A DNA stretch of 64,000 nt, from the NCBI RefSeq assembly GCF_004366355.1, contig NZ_SODV01000001.1, positions 3,720,001 to 3,784,000 on the forward strand. The letters run 5' to 3'. The position numbers and the translations under genes are program-made. Origin of the DNA: Dinghuibacter silviterrae. GTDB taxonomy: Bacteria > Bacteroidota > Bacteroidia > Chitinophagales > Chitinophagaceae. Below, piece by piece: positions 48,885 through 57,754 of this stretch (positions are counted from its first letter, which is position 1; each line of letters begins with the position of its first letter). The notes below the pieces were generated by a model. That model saw only the letters and a list, made by a program, of their open reading frames with translations. It did not search any database and had not been told where the DNA came from.

Positions 48885-49661
48885 CTATAATGATGCGGCG
48901 ACCAGTTCCGCGATGTCGTACACGGACACGGTCTCCTCTTTTTCATTCTTTTTTACGCCGTCCGTCAACATGGTGTTGCAAAACGGGCAAGCCGATGCAA
49001 TCACGGGGGCGCCGGTTTCCAGGGCTTCGGACGTCCTTTCCCAGTTGACGCGGGTGGTGCCGGTTTCTTCTTCCTTAAACATCTGCGCTCCACCGGCGCC
49101 GCAGCACAATCCACGGGTCCGGCAGCGTTTCATCTCGACCAGCTCGGCATCCAGGGCTTCGAGCACCTTGCGGGGCGCTTCGTAAATGCCATTGGCGCGG
49201 CCCAGGTAACAGGAGTCGTGGTAGGTGATCTTTTTTCCTTTAAATGTACCCCCGCCTTCCAGACGGATCCGGCCCTCGTCGATCAATTGTTGCAAAAATA
49301 CGGTATGATGGATGACTTCGTATCGTCCACCCAGGTCGGGGTACTCATTCTTCAGGGTATTGAAACAGTGCGGACAGGCGGTCACGATCCGGGTGACGCC
49401 ATAGCCGTTCATCACCTGGATGTTGTTGTAGGCCATCATCTGGAAGAGGAATTCGTTGCCCGCCCGGCGGGCCGGGTCGCCTGTGCAGTTCTCCTCCGCA
49501 CCTAATATGGCGAAGCGGATACCCGCTTTGTCGAGGATGAGCGCAAAAGCCCGGGTGATTTTCTGGGCCCTTTGGTCAAAGCTGCCGGCGCAGCCCACCC
49601 AAAACAAGACGTCGGGTTTTTCCCCGGCCGCCTGCATTTCTGCCATCGTGCGTACCCCCAT
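48885..49661 (-). CDS. Fe-S oxidoreductase subunit with two CCG domains (HdrB/GlpC/LutA-like)
   Basis: The 258-residue product has two Cys-rich CCG-type domains. Seen: LFWVGCAGSFDQRAQK near the start, ILGAEENCTGDPARRAGN, TACPHCFNTLKNEY (first CCG motif), YHDSCYLGRANGIY, RGLCCGAGGAQMF and SACPFCNTMLTDG (second). These domains bind cubane Fe-S clusters or related centres, as in heterodisulfide reductase B, glycerol-3-phosphate dehydrogenase C and lactate utilisation A. The partner subunit with a membrane cytochrome-like N-terminus lies at 50885-52147 on the same strand, but two plus-strand genes sit between the two. A TAGTTTTG box at 49676-49683 precedes it. Confidence 0.88.
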   Translation of the reverse strand: MGVRTMAEMQAAGEKPDVLFWVGCAGSFDQRAQKITRAFALILDKAGIRFAILGAEENCTGDPARRAGNEFLFQMMAYNNIQVMNGYGVTRIVTACPHCFNTLKNEYPDLGGRYEVIHHTVFLQQLIDEGRIRLEGGGTFKGKKITYHDSCYLGRANGIYEAPRKVLEALDAELVEMKRCRTRGLCCGAGGAQMFKEEETGTTRVNWERTSEALETGAPVIASACPFCNTMLTDGVKKNEKEETVSVYDIAELVAASL

Positions 49662-49675
49662 GAAGCGATTTTAGA

Positions 49676-49683
49676 CAAAACTA
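49676..49683 (-). promoter_or_regulatory. Promoter -7 box of the Fe-S subunit gene
   Basis: On the minus strand TAGTTTTG matches TAnnTTTG exactly, 14 bases before the ATG at 49661. It gives this gene a promoter of its own, consistent with the break from its partner gene. Confidence 0.45.
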
Positions 49684-49710
49684 CGATATTTGCCTTCTCA
49701 AAGAAATTCC

Positions 49711-50259
49711 ATGCTTCAACGCCTGATGATGTGCACGGCCGGTCTTTTTTTGGCCCTGGCCGTGTCTGCCCAAGATTATAAACCGGTTGACGACAGTTCT
49801 TCGATAGGATTTGGGATCAAAAATTTTGGGGTGACCGTTAGCGGTACCCTTAAAGGCCTTAAGGGGGACATCCACTTCGAGCCAGGCAACCTTGGCGCCT
49901 GTACTTTTGCGGTCAGCGTGGCGTCAAAAACCATTAATTCGGGTATTGACATGCGCGACAATCACCTGAAAAAGGAGGATTTTCTGAATGTCGATGCTTT
50001 CCCCGTAATAACTTTTAAATCGACAAAGATAACCGCATCTACCAAGGCCGGATACATGTTTCTGTTTGGGGATCTGACCATCAAAGGCGTCACCAAGGCC
50101 ATCTCTTTCCCCTTCCAGGCGCAACCTAACGGGAACGGCTATACCTTTACGGGGGATGTTACCATCAACCGCCGGGACTTCGGTGTAGGCGGCTCCAGCC
50201 TGTCTATGTCCGACCAGGTGAAGATTAACCTCAAGGTGGTGGCACAACCGGCTAAATGA
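49711..50259 (+). CDS. YceI-family periplasmic protein
   Basis: The 182-residue product has a signal peptide (CTAGLFLALAVSAQD) and the YceI lipocalin-like barrel: DDSSSIGFGIKNFGVTVSGTLKGL, DMRDNHLKKEDFLNVDAFPVITFKS (in part), and LTIKGVTKAISFPFQ, all familiar from the family. YceI proteins bind isoprenoid or amphiphilic molecules in the periplasm, but the ligand here is unknown. I chose ATG 49711 (MLQRLMMCT) rather than 49690 because it places the signal peptide at the N-terminus. The stop overlaps the next gene's ATG (ATGA), so translation is coupled. Confidence 0.9.
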   Translation: MLQRLMMCTAGLFLALAVSAQDYKPVDDSSSIGFGIKNFGVTVSGTLKGLKGDIHFEPGNLGACTFAVSVASKTINSGIDMRDNHLKKEDFLNVDAFPVITFKSTKITASTKAGYMFLFGDLTIKGVTKAISFPFQAQPNGNGYTFTGDVTINRRDFGVGGSSLSMSDQVKINLKVVAQPAK

Positions 50260-50888
50260 TGCTCAACCTCCTCTATGTATTTGGCGTAGGCCTGTTGATC
50301 AGCTTCCTGGGCACGTTACCCCTGGGTACCCTGAATGTGGCGGCCATGCAGATCGCCAACAAGGAAAACATCAAGGCGGGTATCCACTTTTCCCTGGGTG
50401 TAGCCCTCGTTGAGATCATATACCTGCGGATTTCCCTAAAGGGAATGGGGTGGGTCATCGAACACCACCAGTTGTTTTACTGGCTGGGCTGGGTCACGGT
50501 GGCTATGTTGCTGGCGCTGGCGTTTTTTACCTTCCGTGCGGCGACCCATCCGCACAAAAAGAAAAACATCCTGCTGGACAACAGCATGGGCCGGTTTTGG
50601 CTGGGGGCGACCATGAGTGCGCTAAACCCGGTGCAGATCCCGTTCTGGTTTGGCTGGAGCACCTACCTGCTGACCAACCGGATTTTACTGCCCAGGACAA
50701 TCGAGTTTAATTTCTTTACGGCAGGCGGGGGGATCGGCACCCTGATGGGGCTGGCCGTTTTTATCTGGGGGGGCAACTATATCATCCAGAAGCTGGACGC
50801 CAACCAGAAAAAACTCGATATTTTTATCGGGTGCATTTTCCTGCTGACGGCTTTTATTCAAGCCTATAAAGTGCTCACCCAGCATTAG
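50256..50888 (+). CDS. LysE/ArgO-family amino-acid exporter
   Basis: The 210-residue product is a six-helix inner-membrane protein. Visible segments: LLYVFGVGLLISFLGTLPLGTLNV (with the family's PxG-type start), LGVALVEIIYLRI, WLGWVTVAMLLALAFFTFRA, FWLGATMSALNPVQIPFWFGW, FFTAGGGIGTLMGLAVFIWGG and IFIGCIFLLTAFIQAY. The family exports basic amino acids or threonine-like solutes; the substrate is unknown. It overlaps yceI by 4 bases and its own 3' end overlaps the convergent Fe-S gene by 4 bases. Such close convergence leaves no room for a dedicated terminator. Confidence 0.85.
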   Translation: MMLNLLYVFGVGLLISFLGTLPLGTLNVAAMQIANKENIKAGIHFSLGVALVEIIYLRISLKGMGWVIEHHQLFYWLGWVTVAMLLALAFFTFRAATHPHKKKNILLDNSMGRFWLGATMSALNPVQIPFWFGWSTYLLTNRILLPRTIEFNFFTAGGGIGTLMGLAVFIWGGNYIIQKLDANQKKLDIFIGCIFLLTAFIQAYKVLTQH

Positions 50889-52147
50889 TCCTGGGTCCAT
50901 TGGGCCCGGTCGTCCGGGCTGAATTTCCAAGGGGCAAAATTGTTTTCGACATTCGAGAACATCGCATTCCATTCCGCGGGAGCGTTGCTTTCTTCCATGA
51001 CCAGTGCCCTTCTCAATTCCAGGATGATAGACAGCGGGCTGATGCTAACGGGGCATTCCTGTACACACGCGTTACAGGTCGTACAGGCACGAAGCTCCTC
51101 CGGGCTGACGTACCCATGAAGCAAGGTTTTGCCGTCGTCCTGAAAGGCGCCATTTTTCTTAACATTACGTCCCACCTCTTCCAAACGGTCCCGGGTATCC
51201 ATCATAATCTTCCGGGGGGATAGTTTTTTACCGGTCTGGTTCGCCGGGCATGCGGCCGAACAACGCCCGCATTCGGTACAGGAATAGGCTTGCAGGAGCT
51301 GCAACCGGCTTAGTTGAAAGACATCTTTCGCACCGAAATGCTGGGGCGCCTCCGCTCCCGATGGCGCCAGTTCGGGATGAAAAACGTATTCGACCTCTTT
51401 TTGGACGTCCGGCATATTGTGCATCTTCCCCGGTTCATCCAAAGGGGCATAAAACGTGTTGGGAAAACCCAGAATAATGTGGAAGTGCTTCGAGTAGGGG
51501 AGGTAGTTCAGGAAAGCCAATATCCCCAGGATATGCAGCCACCAGCAGGTCCTTGCCACGGTTTCCATCGTCTCCGGAGACCACCCGGGTCGTACCAGTC
51601 GTGACACGGCGAAGCCTCCGGCTGGGTCACAGGCATCCATGGTGAGGAAAAGGAGCATCAATATGCTTTCCGTAATGAGGATGATATTCGCGTCTTTCCG
51701 GGGCCAGCCGTTCAGGTCGGCGGTATTCAACCGTCGTGTATGCAGTATGTTGCGGCGGATCAGGAATACAATACAGGCGAACAATACCAGCACCGCCAGC
51801 ACCTCGAAAGCGCCTATAAAAGGGGCATAGGCGGCGCCCATCACGGGGGCAAACACCCGGTGGGTGCCCAACACCCCGTCCACGATAATTTCCAGGATCT
51901 CCAGGTTAATGATGATAAAACCCGCATAAATAAAGAAGTGGAGCACCCCCACCATCGGGTACCGGAAAAGACGCTTCTGTCCCAGGGCGTACAGCAAGGT
52001 ATACCGCCAACGGCGGCCTTTTTGGGTGACCGGTTCCCCGGGCTTGCCCAGGCCTATATTCTGGCGGATCTCCCTGATCTTTGCGGCAAACAACCCCACG
52101 GCACCGATCAGCACGACGATAAAAACGATCTCCTGGAGGACGTGCAT
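50885..52147 (-). CDS. Membrane Fe-S protein (NarI-like N-terminus, two 4Fe-4S motifs)
   Basis: The 420-residue product has an N-terminal membrane part of about five helices (EIVFIVVLIGAVGLFAAKI, GVLHFFIYAGFIIINLEIL, AFEVLAVLVLFACIVFLI and others) resembling the cytochrome-b-like gamma subunit of nitrate reductase, and a cytosolic C-terminus with two ferredoxin motifs: CTECGRCSAACPANQ and CTTCNACVQECPVS. These would hold two 4Fe-4S clusters. It would pass electrons between a quinone pool and the CCG-type subunit encoded at 48885. The two genes are read in the same direction but separated by yceI and lysE on the other strand. Its N-terminus (MHVLQEIVF) is a clean start. Confidence 0.85.
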   Translation of the reverse strand: MHVLQEIVFIVVLIGAVGLFAAKIREIRQNIGLGKPGEPVTQKGRRWRYTLLYALGQKRLFRYPMVGVLHFFIYAGFIIINLEILEIIVDGVLGTHRVFAPVMGAAYAPFIGAFEVLAVLVLFACIVFLIRRNILHTRRLNTADLNGWPRKDANIILITESILMLLFLTMDACDPAGGFAVSRLVRPGWSPETMETVARTCWWLHILGILAFLNYLPYSKHFHIILGFPNTFYAPLDEPGKMHNMPDVQKEVEYVFHPELAPSGAEAPQHFGAKDVFQLSRLQLLQAYSCTECGRCSAACPANQTGKKLSPRKIMMDTRDRLEEVGRNVKKNGAFQDDGKTLLHGYVSPEELRACTTCNACVQECPVSISPLSIILELRRALVMEESNAPAEWNAMFSNVENNFAPWKFSPDDRAQWTQD

Positions 52148-52204
52148 AATAATGGTTTGTGCCCGCTAATTTAATGTAAATTCGGGCCTGAAAACAGGTT
52201 TACG

Positions 52205-52702
52205 ATGAGTGAAAGAAAATACATCCTTTCGGCGGATACGGCGGCCCGGAAACTGGAGCGTATGGCGTATGAGATTGCCGAGCGGAACACCGGGGCCACT
52301 TCCCTTGTCCTGGCGGGGGTACACGAAAACGGCATGCACCTTGCGGTACTGCTCCAAAAAATGCTGGTAACGATAGGGCTACCCCCCGCCGACCTCGTGG
52401 AGATCCAACTCGACAAAAAGCACCCCACGACCGTTACCCTCAGCAAGGACATCCCCATGGACGGACAAACCATCATCCTCGTCGACGACGTCGCCAACAG
52501 CGGCAAAACCCTGCTGTACGCCCTGAAACCCTTTCTCCACAAGCACCCCGCGGGTATACAAACCCTCGTGCTCGTTGACCGGGCCCACAAAGCCTACCCC
52601 GTACAACCCGACTATGTAGGGCTTTCCTTGTCTACCACCCTTCAGGAGCATATCTTCGTGGAGGTGGAGAAAGACGGCGTGAAAGGGGCATGGCTTGAAT
52701 AA
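52205..52702 (+). CDS. Phosphoribosyltransferase, PyrR-like
   Basis: The 165-residue product has the type I PRTase signature: TIILVDDVANSGKTLLYAL (the PRPP-binding VDDVxxSGxT loop), and LSADTAARKLERMAYEI, SLVLAGVHENGMHLAVLLQKM and TLVLVDRAHKAYP. The pattern is closest to the PyrR/uracil-phosphoribosyltransferase group of Bacteroidota. It would use PRPP and a base; regulation of pyrimidine genes by RNA binding is known for PyrR but cannot be assumed here. The gene begins 57 bases after the start of the divergent Fe-S gene and ends 29 bases before the phosphohexomutase gene. Confidence 0.8.
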   Translation: MSERKYILSADTAARKLERMAYEIAERNTGATSLVLAGVHENGMHLAVLLQKMLVTIGLPPADLVEIQLDKKHPTTVTLSKDIPMDGQTIILVDDVANSGKTLLYALKPFLHKHPAGIQTLVLVDRAHKAYPVQPDYVGLSLSTTLQEHIFVEVEKDGVKGAWLE

Positions 52703-52731
52703 GAACTTAGGACCTAAACTAACCACTAACT

Positions 52732-54456
52732 ATGGATACGAAGACTCAACAGCGTGTACAATCCTGGCTTCAGGGTAATTACGACCCTGAGACCAAGGCA
52801 GCGATCCTGGACCTGCAGAAAAACCATCCCGACGAACTGACCGACGCCTTCTACCGGACCCTGGAATTCGGGACCGGCGGTTTGCGCGGTATCATGGGTG
52901 TGGGCACCAATCGTATGAACCAATACACCGTGGGCATGGCCACCCAGGGGTACGCCAACTACCTCAAGGCCCAGGTGCAAGGCGAGGTCCGCGTGGCCAT
53001 CGCCCACGACTGCCGCAACAACAGCCGCAAGTTCGCCGAGATTACGGCGGGCGTCATGGGCGCCAACGGCATCAAGGTTTTTCTTTTTGAAAGCCTGCGG
53101 CCTACGCCCGAGCTTTCTTTTGCTATCCGTAACTTGAACTGTCACGGTGGCGTGGTGTGTACCGCCTCCCACAACCCCAAAGAATACAACGGCTACAAGG
53201 CCTACTGGAACGACGGCGGTCAGCTCGTACCCCCCCACGACAAAAACGTCATCAACGAGGTCAACAAGATCGAGTCCCTCGACGACGTCAAATGGGGCGG
53301 GGGAGAGTCCAACATCACCATCATCGGCAAAAATATCGACGACGCATTCATCGAGATGTCCAAAGGGCTTTCGGTCTATCCCGACATCATCGCCGCCCAA
53401 CACGACCTCTCCATCGTGTATACACCGATACACGGCAGCGGGATCACCCTCGTCCCCGAAGTCCTCAAACGCTATGGTTTTACCAACGTCCACATCGTCA
53501 AGGAACAAGCCACACCCGACGGCAACTTCCCCACGGTCGTTTACCCCAACCCCGAGGAAGCCGAAGCCATGAGCCTGGGGATGAAGCTCGCACAGTCCAT
53601 CAATGCCGACATTCTCGCCGGCACCGACCCCGACGCAGACCGCGTGGGGATCGGCGTCAAGGATCACAAAGGCCGCTGGGTCTTGCTCAACGGCAACCAA
53701 ACCGCCGTCCTCGCCTTCAACTACCTCATGGAAGCCCGCAAGGCAAAAGGCATCGCCACCCCCCAGGACATGGTCGTAAAAACCATCGTCACCTCCGACA
53801 TGATCGACGTCCTCGCCGGCAAATACGGCGTCAGCTGTTATAACGTCCTCACCGGTTTTAAGTGGATCGCCGAGCTCATCAAGGAAAAAGAAGGCAAAGA
53901 ACACTACATCATCGGTGGTGAAGAAAGCTACGGCCTCATGGTCGGCGACAAGGTCCGCGACAAAGACGCCGTCACCGCCGTCGCCATCCTTTGCGAGATG
54001 GCCGCCTACGAAAAAGCCAAAGGCCGCTCGCTCTACGACAAACTCATCGACCTCTACAAACAATGCGGTTTCTATAAGGAGTCCCTCATCTCCCTCACCA
54101 AAAAAGGGATGCACGGACAGGAAGAAATCGCCGCCATGATGGAAGGATATCGCTCGAATCCTCCCTCCACCATCGCCGGTATCGCCGTCAAATCCATCCT
54201 CGACTACCAGCAACAGGTGGGCAAAAACCTGGAAAGTGAGGAAATCTATCCCCTCGCGCTCCCCAAATCAAATGTGCTCCAGTTTCTCCTCGCCGATGGC
54301 ACGAAGATCTCCGCGCGTCCGTCCGGTACCGAGCCGAAGATTAAGTTCTATTTCAGTGTGAATGCGCCGCTTGCCGATGTCGCGGATTTCGAAAAGGTCG
54401 AGGCCTTGCTCGATGGGAAGATTAAGGGGATTATTGAGGATATGAAATTAAAATAA
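52732..54456 (+). CDS. Phospho-sugar mutase (PGM/PMM family)
   Basis: The 574-residue product is an alpha-D-phosphohexomutase. Seen: the active-site Ser in VCTASHNPKEYNGYKAYW, metal loop GTDPDADRVGIGV, sugar-specificity loop GGEESYGLMVG, and phosphate-binding RPSGTEPKIKFYFSV at the C-terminus; EFGTGGLRGIMGVGTNRMN near the N-terminus also fits. It would move phosphate between the 1 and 6 positions of glucose or mannose phosphates, feeding nucleotide sugars or glycogen. The length is right for the large PgcA-type branch. A good hairpin terminator follows at 54473. Confidence 0.95.
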   Translation: MDTKTQQRVQSWLQGNYDPETKAAILDLQKNHPDELTDAFYRTLEFGTGGLRGIMGVGTNRMNQYTVGMATQGYANYLKAQVQGEVRVAIAHDCRNNSRKFAEITAGVMGANGIKVFLFESLRPTPELSFAIRNLNCHGGVVCTASHNPKEYNGYKAYWNDGGQLVPPHDKNVINEVNKIESLDDVKWGGGESNITIIGKNIDDAFIEMSKGLSVYPDIIAAQHDLSIVYTPIHGSGITLVPEVLKRYGFTNVHIVKEQATPDGNFPTVVYPNPEEAEAMSLGMKLAQSINADILAGTDPDADRVGIGVKDHKGRWVLLNGNQTAVLAFNYLMEARKAKGIATPQDMVVKTIVTSDMIDVLAGKYGVSCYNVLTGFKWIAELIKEKEGKEHYIIGGEESYGLMVGDKVRDKDAVTAVAILCEMAAYEKAKGRSLYDKLIDLYKQCGFYKESLISLTKKGMHGQEEIAAMMEGYRSNPPSTIAGIAVKSILDYQQQVGKNLESEEIYPLALPKSNVLQFLLADGTKISARPSGTEPKIKFYFSVNAPLADVADFEKVEALLDGKIKGIIEDMKLK

Positions 54457-54472
54457 GCTTTTTTTATTTGAT

Positions 54473-54508
54473 CGGGTGGCTGATTATTTTTCAGCCACCC
54501 GTTTTTAT
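54473..54508 (+). terminator. Terminator of the phosphohexomutase gene
   Basis: CGGGTGGCTG and CAGCCACCCG pair perfectly around a 9-base loop and are followed by TTTTTATTTT. Confidence 0.85.
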
Positions 54509-54535
54509 TTTCGAGGAATTCAGGTATCTTCAATT

Positions 54536-55519
54536 ATGCTTAACCTTCGATCGGCAGGATGCCTACTCCTGCTCACCTTAACCGCTCTTTTTTGCCGGGC
54601 CCAGACAACCGTTCTTACAAGCCCCGTGGGCATCGGCACCACGACGCCGGCCACTCCCCTGGAGGTAAAAACCGGGGGAATTGATCAATATCTTACGGGT
54701 ACCCACTATGTGGAACCCCTCAATATGGGAGCGGCGAACGACTATGGAAGCGGCGGCGCCTTACAGTATATCCTTCTTTTCCCTTTTTACAATGGCACGG
54801 TCGGTGAAACTTCCGCGGGCATGAGTGGCAGGCTTCGCTTTTACCGGGGCGCGAGTACCGCCTATAACATCCCCGTCGAATACGAGATTGTCGGGCAAAC
54901 CGCTTACAGCACTACATCGGTTTCATTGCTTCCAAAAACGGTCCTGTCGCCCATGGTGAACTTGTACTCCGTAACTTACCAGGGCATACCTTACCTGGCG
55001 GTATATGGTCGGGACGTGTGCGTGTCTGCGGGCGAATATACCTTCGAAGGATTTTTCTGGAACAATATCAATACGACCAGGCCCCAGCTTGTCCTTGCTT
55101 CGGCCTGTTCCAACGTCACCCTGATCCAAAATGGGGAATTTGTTGCCGGCCCCATCTATTCGACGAATACCGGGCAGGTCGGCATCAACACGGCTAACCC
55201 GCAGGGGTACACGCTGGCCGTGAACGGCCCCGCCATCTTTACCCAGGCGACCGTAAAAAATTACGCCAACTGGCCGGATTACGTCTTTAGTCCGGACTAC
55301 CGTCCTATGGACCTGGATTCCCTACAGCGGTATGTATTGGTCAACCGGCACCTGCCGGGCATACCCACGGAAGAAGAGGTGGCCCAAAAAGGGATAGACC
55401 TTGGGGAGATGAACAAACGGTTGCTTGAAAAGGTGGAGGAGTTGACGAGGTATGTGTTGGAGGAGCATAGGGAGATTGTGGAGCTGCGTGGGAAGCTGGA
55501 GGAGCAAAGGCGGAAATAA
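54536..55519 (+). CDS. Secreted tail-fibre-like protein
   Basis: The 327-residue product has a signal peptide (SAGCLLLLTLTALFCRAQ) and a repetitive Gly/Thr-rich mature part (VGIGTTTPATPLEVKTG; VGINTANPQGYTLAVNG). The C-terminus has the pattern seen in Bacteroidota tail-fibre-like proteins: DYVFSPDYRPMDLDSL, HLPGIPTEEEVAQKG, DLGEMNKRLLEKVEELT, then a coiled coil. Phage tail fibres with similar ends trimerise. Such proteins are probably surface-exposed and their role is unknown. I chose ATG 54536; the frame from 54476 begins in the terminator. It ends directly against the convergent NHL/CHU_C gene, with no gap. Confidence 0.75.
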   Translation: MLNLRSAGCLLLLTLTALFCRAQTTVLTSPVGIGTTTPATPLEVKTGGIDQYLTGTHYVEPLNMGAANDYGSGGALQYILLFPFYNGTVGETSAGMSGRLRFYRGASTAYNIPVEYEIVGQTAYSTTSVSLLPKTVLSPMVNLYSVTYQGIPYLAVYGRDVCVSAGEYTFEGFFWNNINTTRPQLVLASACSNVTLIQNGEFVAGPIYSTNTGQVGINTANPQGYTLAVNGPAIFTQATVKNYANWPDYVFSPDYRPMDLDSLQRYVLVNRHLPGIPTEEEVAQKGIDLGEMNKRLLEKVEELTRYVLEEHREIVELRGKLEEQRRK

Positions 55520-57754
55520 TTACCGCATCAGCGTAACTGCCCCCTTATAGGCCTGTCGCACCCCATTCACATAATCCATCCGGATAAAATAGACATACGC
55601 CCCCACCGGCGCCGGTATCCCCTGGAACCAGCCATTCCATCCATACGATGGGTCCCCGGGGGGCACCCCTTGCACGTGGAAAACCTCCTGTCCCCAGCGG
55701 TTGAAAATCGTAAATTCTTCGATTTTACTTCCCACCGGACCGCCCAGGACATAAAATATATCGTTTATGCCGTCCCCGTTTGGCGTAAATGCCCCCGGTA
55801 TGCTCAAGGGAGTAAAAGCGTTGACGATGATCGCCCCCGTGTCCGCGCACCCCTCCGGAGAAACGACGACAAGCGTATAGACCATGTCCTTCACGACGGA
55901 GGCGACAGGATTCTGGATATAAGGATCGGACAAACCTGTCGGCGGACTCCAGCCGTAGCTTGCAATATCGCCATGGGTCACCGGCGTAAGAGTCAGGCTT
56001 TGGCCAATGGGTACGCTGAAGACCTGGCCGGTGTCGATGGAAGGCTGGGGGTAGATCGTCGCGCGAATGCTGTTCGACTTTGCCAGACCGCAGGAGGCGT
56101 CACTGGTGATAAGACAGTAGACGACGTCGTTATTTTTCAATGTGTCGCTGGAATAGCTGTCCACTGTGTCATTGGTGGGCTGGCCGTTGACCAGCCATTG
56201 GAAGACCGGGGTATTCGCCTCGTTAACCACGGCCGCGGTGAAGGTCATCAGTGTGCCCGCGCAGACGGGGTCCTTCGAGGGACTGATGGTGACGGTCGCA
56301 TGCCCCTGTGGGTCCACTTTTAAGGGGAGGACGTTGGACGTATCGGTAAAATTCCCGCACCCATCGCTGGCCGTCATGATGCAATATACTTGGTCACCGT
56401 TGGCAAAAATATTGTTGCTATACACGGTTGTGTCGGTACCGACGGGGACACCGCTGACTTGCCATTGGAAGGAAGGTTTCCCCTCTGCGTTTACAGGGGT
56501 CGCGGTGAAGGTGATGGGTTCGCAGATAAATACATTGGTGGACGTGGCGGCAATGCTTACGGAGGGAGGAACCGAGGGGGGAGGCTTTACCGTCACGGTG
56601 TCTGTATTTACCGAGAAGCCATTGACATCCGTGACGTGGGCATAATAGGCACCGGGACTAATAGGAGTATAGGATGTGTCGATGGTGGTGACGAGGGGAA
56701 GTACATAGATGGAGCTACAGTAATGGTAATTAGGCTCGGTACTATCTACGATTGTATATACATTTCCCCGGCAGTCCACGCTCAACGAGTATTGGTAGGA
56801 AAAATTAGGTACACCGGTATAGGTGGGTAATGTGCTACCCGAATGACCACTTGGATCCCATTTAGTCACGCGGACCTCATCCGATATATACATATTGCCA
56901 TAATAATCGACATATATAGCTGATGGGTGGCTTATTATTCGACCATTATCCGTATTAAACATTTCGACGCCAGTCGTCGACCCGGAAGTCCATTTTTCAA
57001 TATAGTTTGCTCCTCCAAAAGTGACACAAATATTATGCTGGGCATCCACCCACAATCCTGTCGGGGGAGCGGTGTCTGATTGTGTCGGCACAACGGTCAC
57101 ACCGCTGGTTGCCCCCGCCGCCCAGTATTGAATGCGTTCATTCCAATAATCGGCGACGTACACGCCGCCTTCGCAGTCCACATAGATACCAGCGGGGCTT
57201 GAAAGCTGTCCGGCGCCATTTCCAGGACCATTGCCTCCTGCCACCGTAACGCCGCTGGTGGCACCGGGTACCCATTTCTGCACCCGGTTATTTCCTGGGT
57301 CTGATACAAATAAGTTTCCTGCACGGTCTACAAATAAAAAGCCCGGGTCGTAGAGCTGGTTGGCCGCCGCGCCCTGTCCATTACCCCCGGCGACCGTAAC
57401 CCCACTGGCCGCGCCTGGCGCCCATTTTCGTACCCGGTTATTCAAGTCATCGGATGCATAAACGTTACCGGTATCGTCTACAAAAACACTTTCGATCGTG
57501 CCACCAAATTGATTATTTATTGCTCCTTCGCGGTCTCCTCCCACAACGAAACGAGCGCTCCCATAGGAAGACTTTCCCGTAACCGAATCAACCGGCACCC
57601 CATCCCGGTACCACACGATCTTCGAGAGGGCGTGCAGGGTATGCACAACGAGCTGCTTATTCAGACAGCCCCCTTTGATAACGGCTGGATACCCGCACTG
57701 GGCCGAAGCCCCAAGGGCGGCAGCCAAAAAAACAACCAAAAAGGATGATTTCAT
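55520..57754 (-). CDS. Secreted NHL-repeat protein with gliding-type C-terminal (CHU_C) domain
   Basis: The 744-residue product has a signal peptide (FLVVFLAAALGASAQ), then NHL-type repeats of about 45 residues (WAPGAASGVTVAGGNGQG, WVPGATSGVTVAGGNGPG and YWAAGATSGVTVVPTQ), followed by Ig-like segments (FTATPVNAEGKPSFQWQVSG; FTAAVVNEANTPVFQWLVNG) and ending in the CHU_C domain: IPGAFTPNGDGINDIFYV, then IFNRWGQEVFHVQG and GAYVYFIRMDYVNG. That domain is the type B signal for export by the T9SS and for anchoring at the surface. Its start overlaps the STN-protein stop by 4 bases (ATGA), so it is the last gene of the sigma-factor operon. It may be the surface target of this system. Confidence 0.9.
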   Translation of the reverse strand: MKSSFLVVFLAAALGASAQCGYPAVIKGGCLNKQLVVHTLHALSKIVWYRDGVPVDSVTGKSSYGSARFVVGGDREGAINNQFGGTIESVFVDDTGNVYASDDLNNRVRKWAPGAASGVTVAGGNGQGAAANQLYDPGFLFVDRAGNLFVSDPGNNRVQKWVPGATSGVTVAGGNGPGNGAGQLSSPAGIYVDCEGGVYVADYWNERIQYWAAGATSGVTVVPTQSDTAPPTGLWVDAQHNICVTFGGANYIEKWTSGSTTGVEMFNTDNGRIISHPSAIYVDYYGNMYISDEVRVTKWDPSGHSGSTLPTYTGVPNFSYQYSLSVDCRGNVYTIVDSTEPNYHYCSSIYVLPLVTTIDTSYTPISPGAYYAHVTDVNGFSVNTDTVTVKPPPSVPPSVSIAATSTNVFICEPITFTATPVNAEGKPSFQWQVSGVPVGTDTTVYSNNIFANGDQVYCIMTASDGCGNFTDTSNVLPLKVDPQGHATVTISPSKDPVCAGTLMTFTAAVVNEANTPVFQWLVNGQPTNDTVDSYSSDTLKNNDVVYCLITSDASCGLAKSNSIRATIYPQPSIDTGQVFSVPIGQSLTLTPVTHGDIASYGWSPPTGLSDPYIQNPVASVVKDMVYTLVVVSPEGCADTGAIIVNAFTPLSIPGAFTPNGDGINDIFYVLGGPVGSKIEEFTIFNRWGQEVFHVQGVPPGDPSYGWNGWFQGIPAPVGAYVYFIRMDYVNGVRQAYKGAVTLMR

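Noticed and set aside
52726..54213. Minus-strand frame of 495 codons opposite the phosphohexomutase
   Set aside because: Val/Gly/Asp-rich shadow with no motif; the plus-strand gene is intact.
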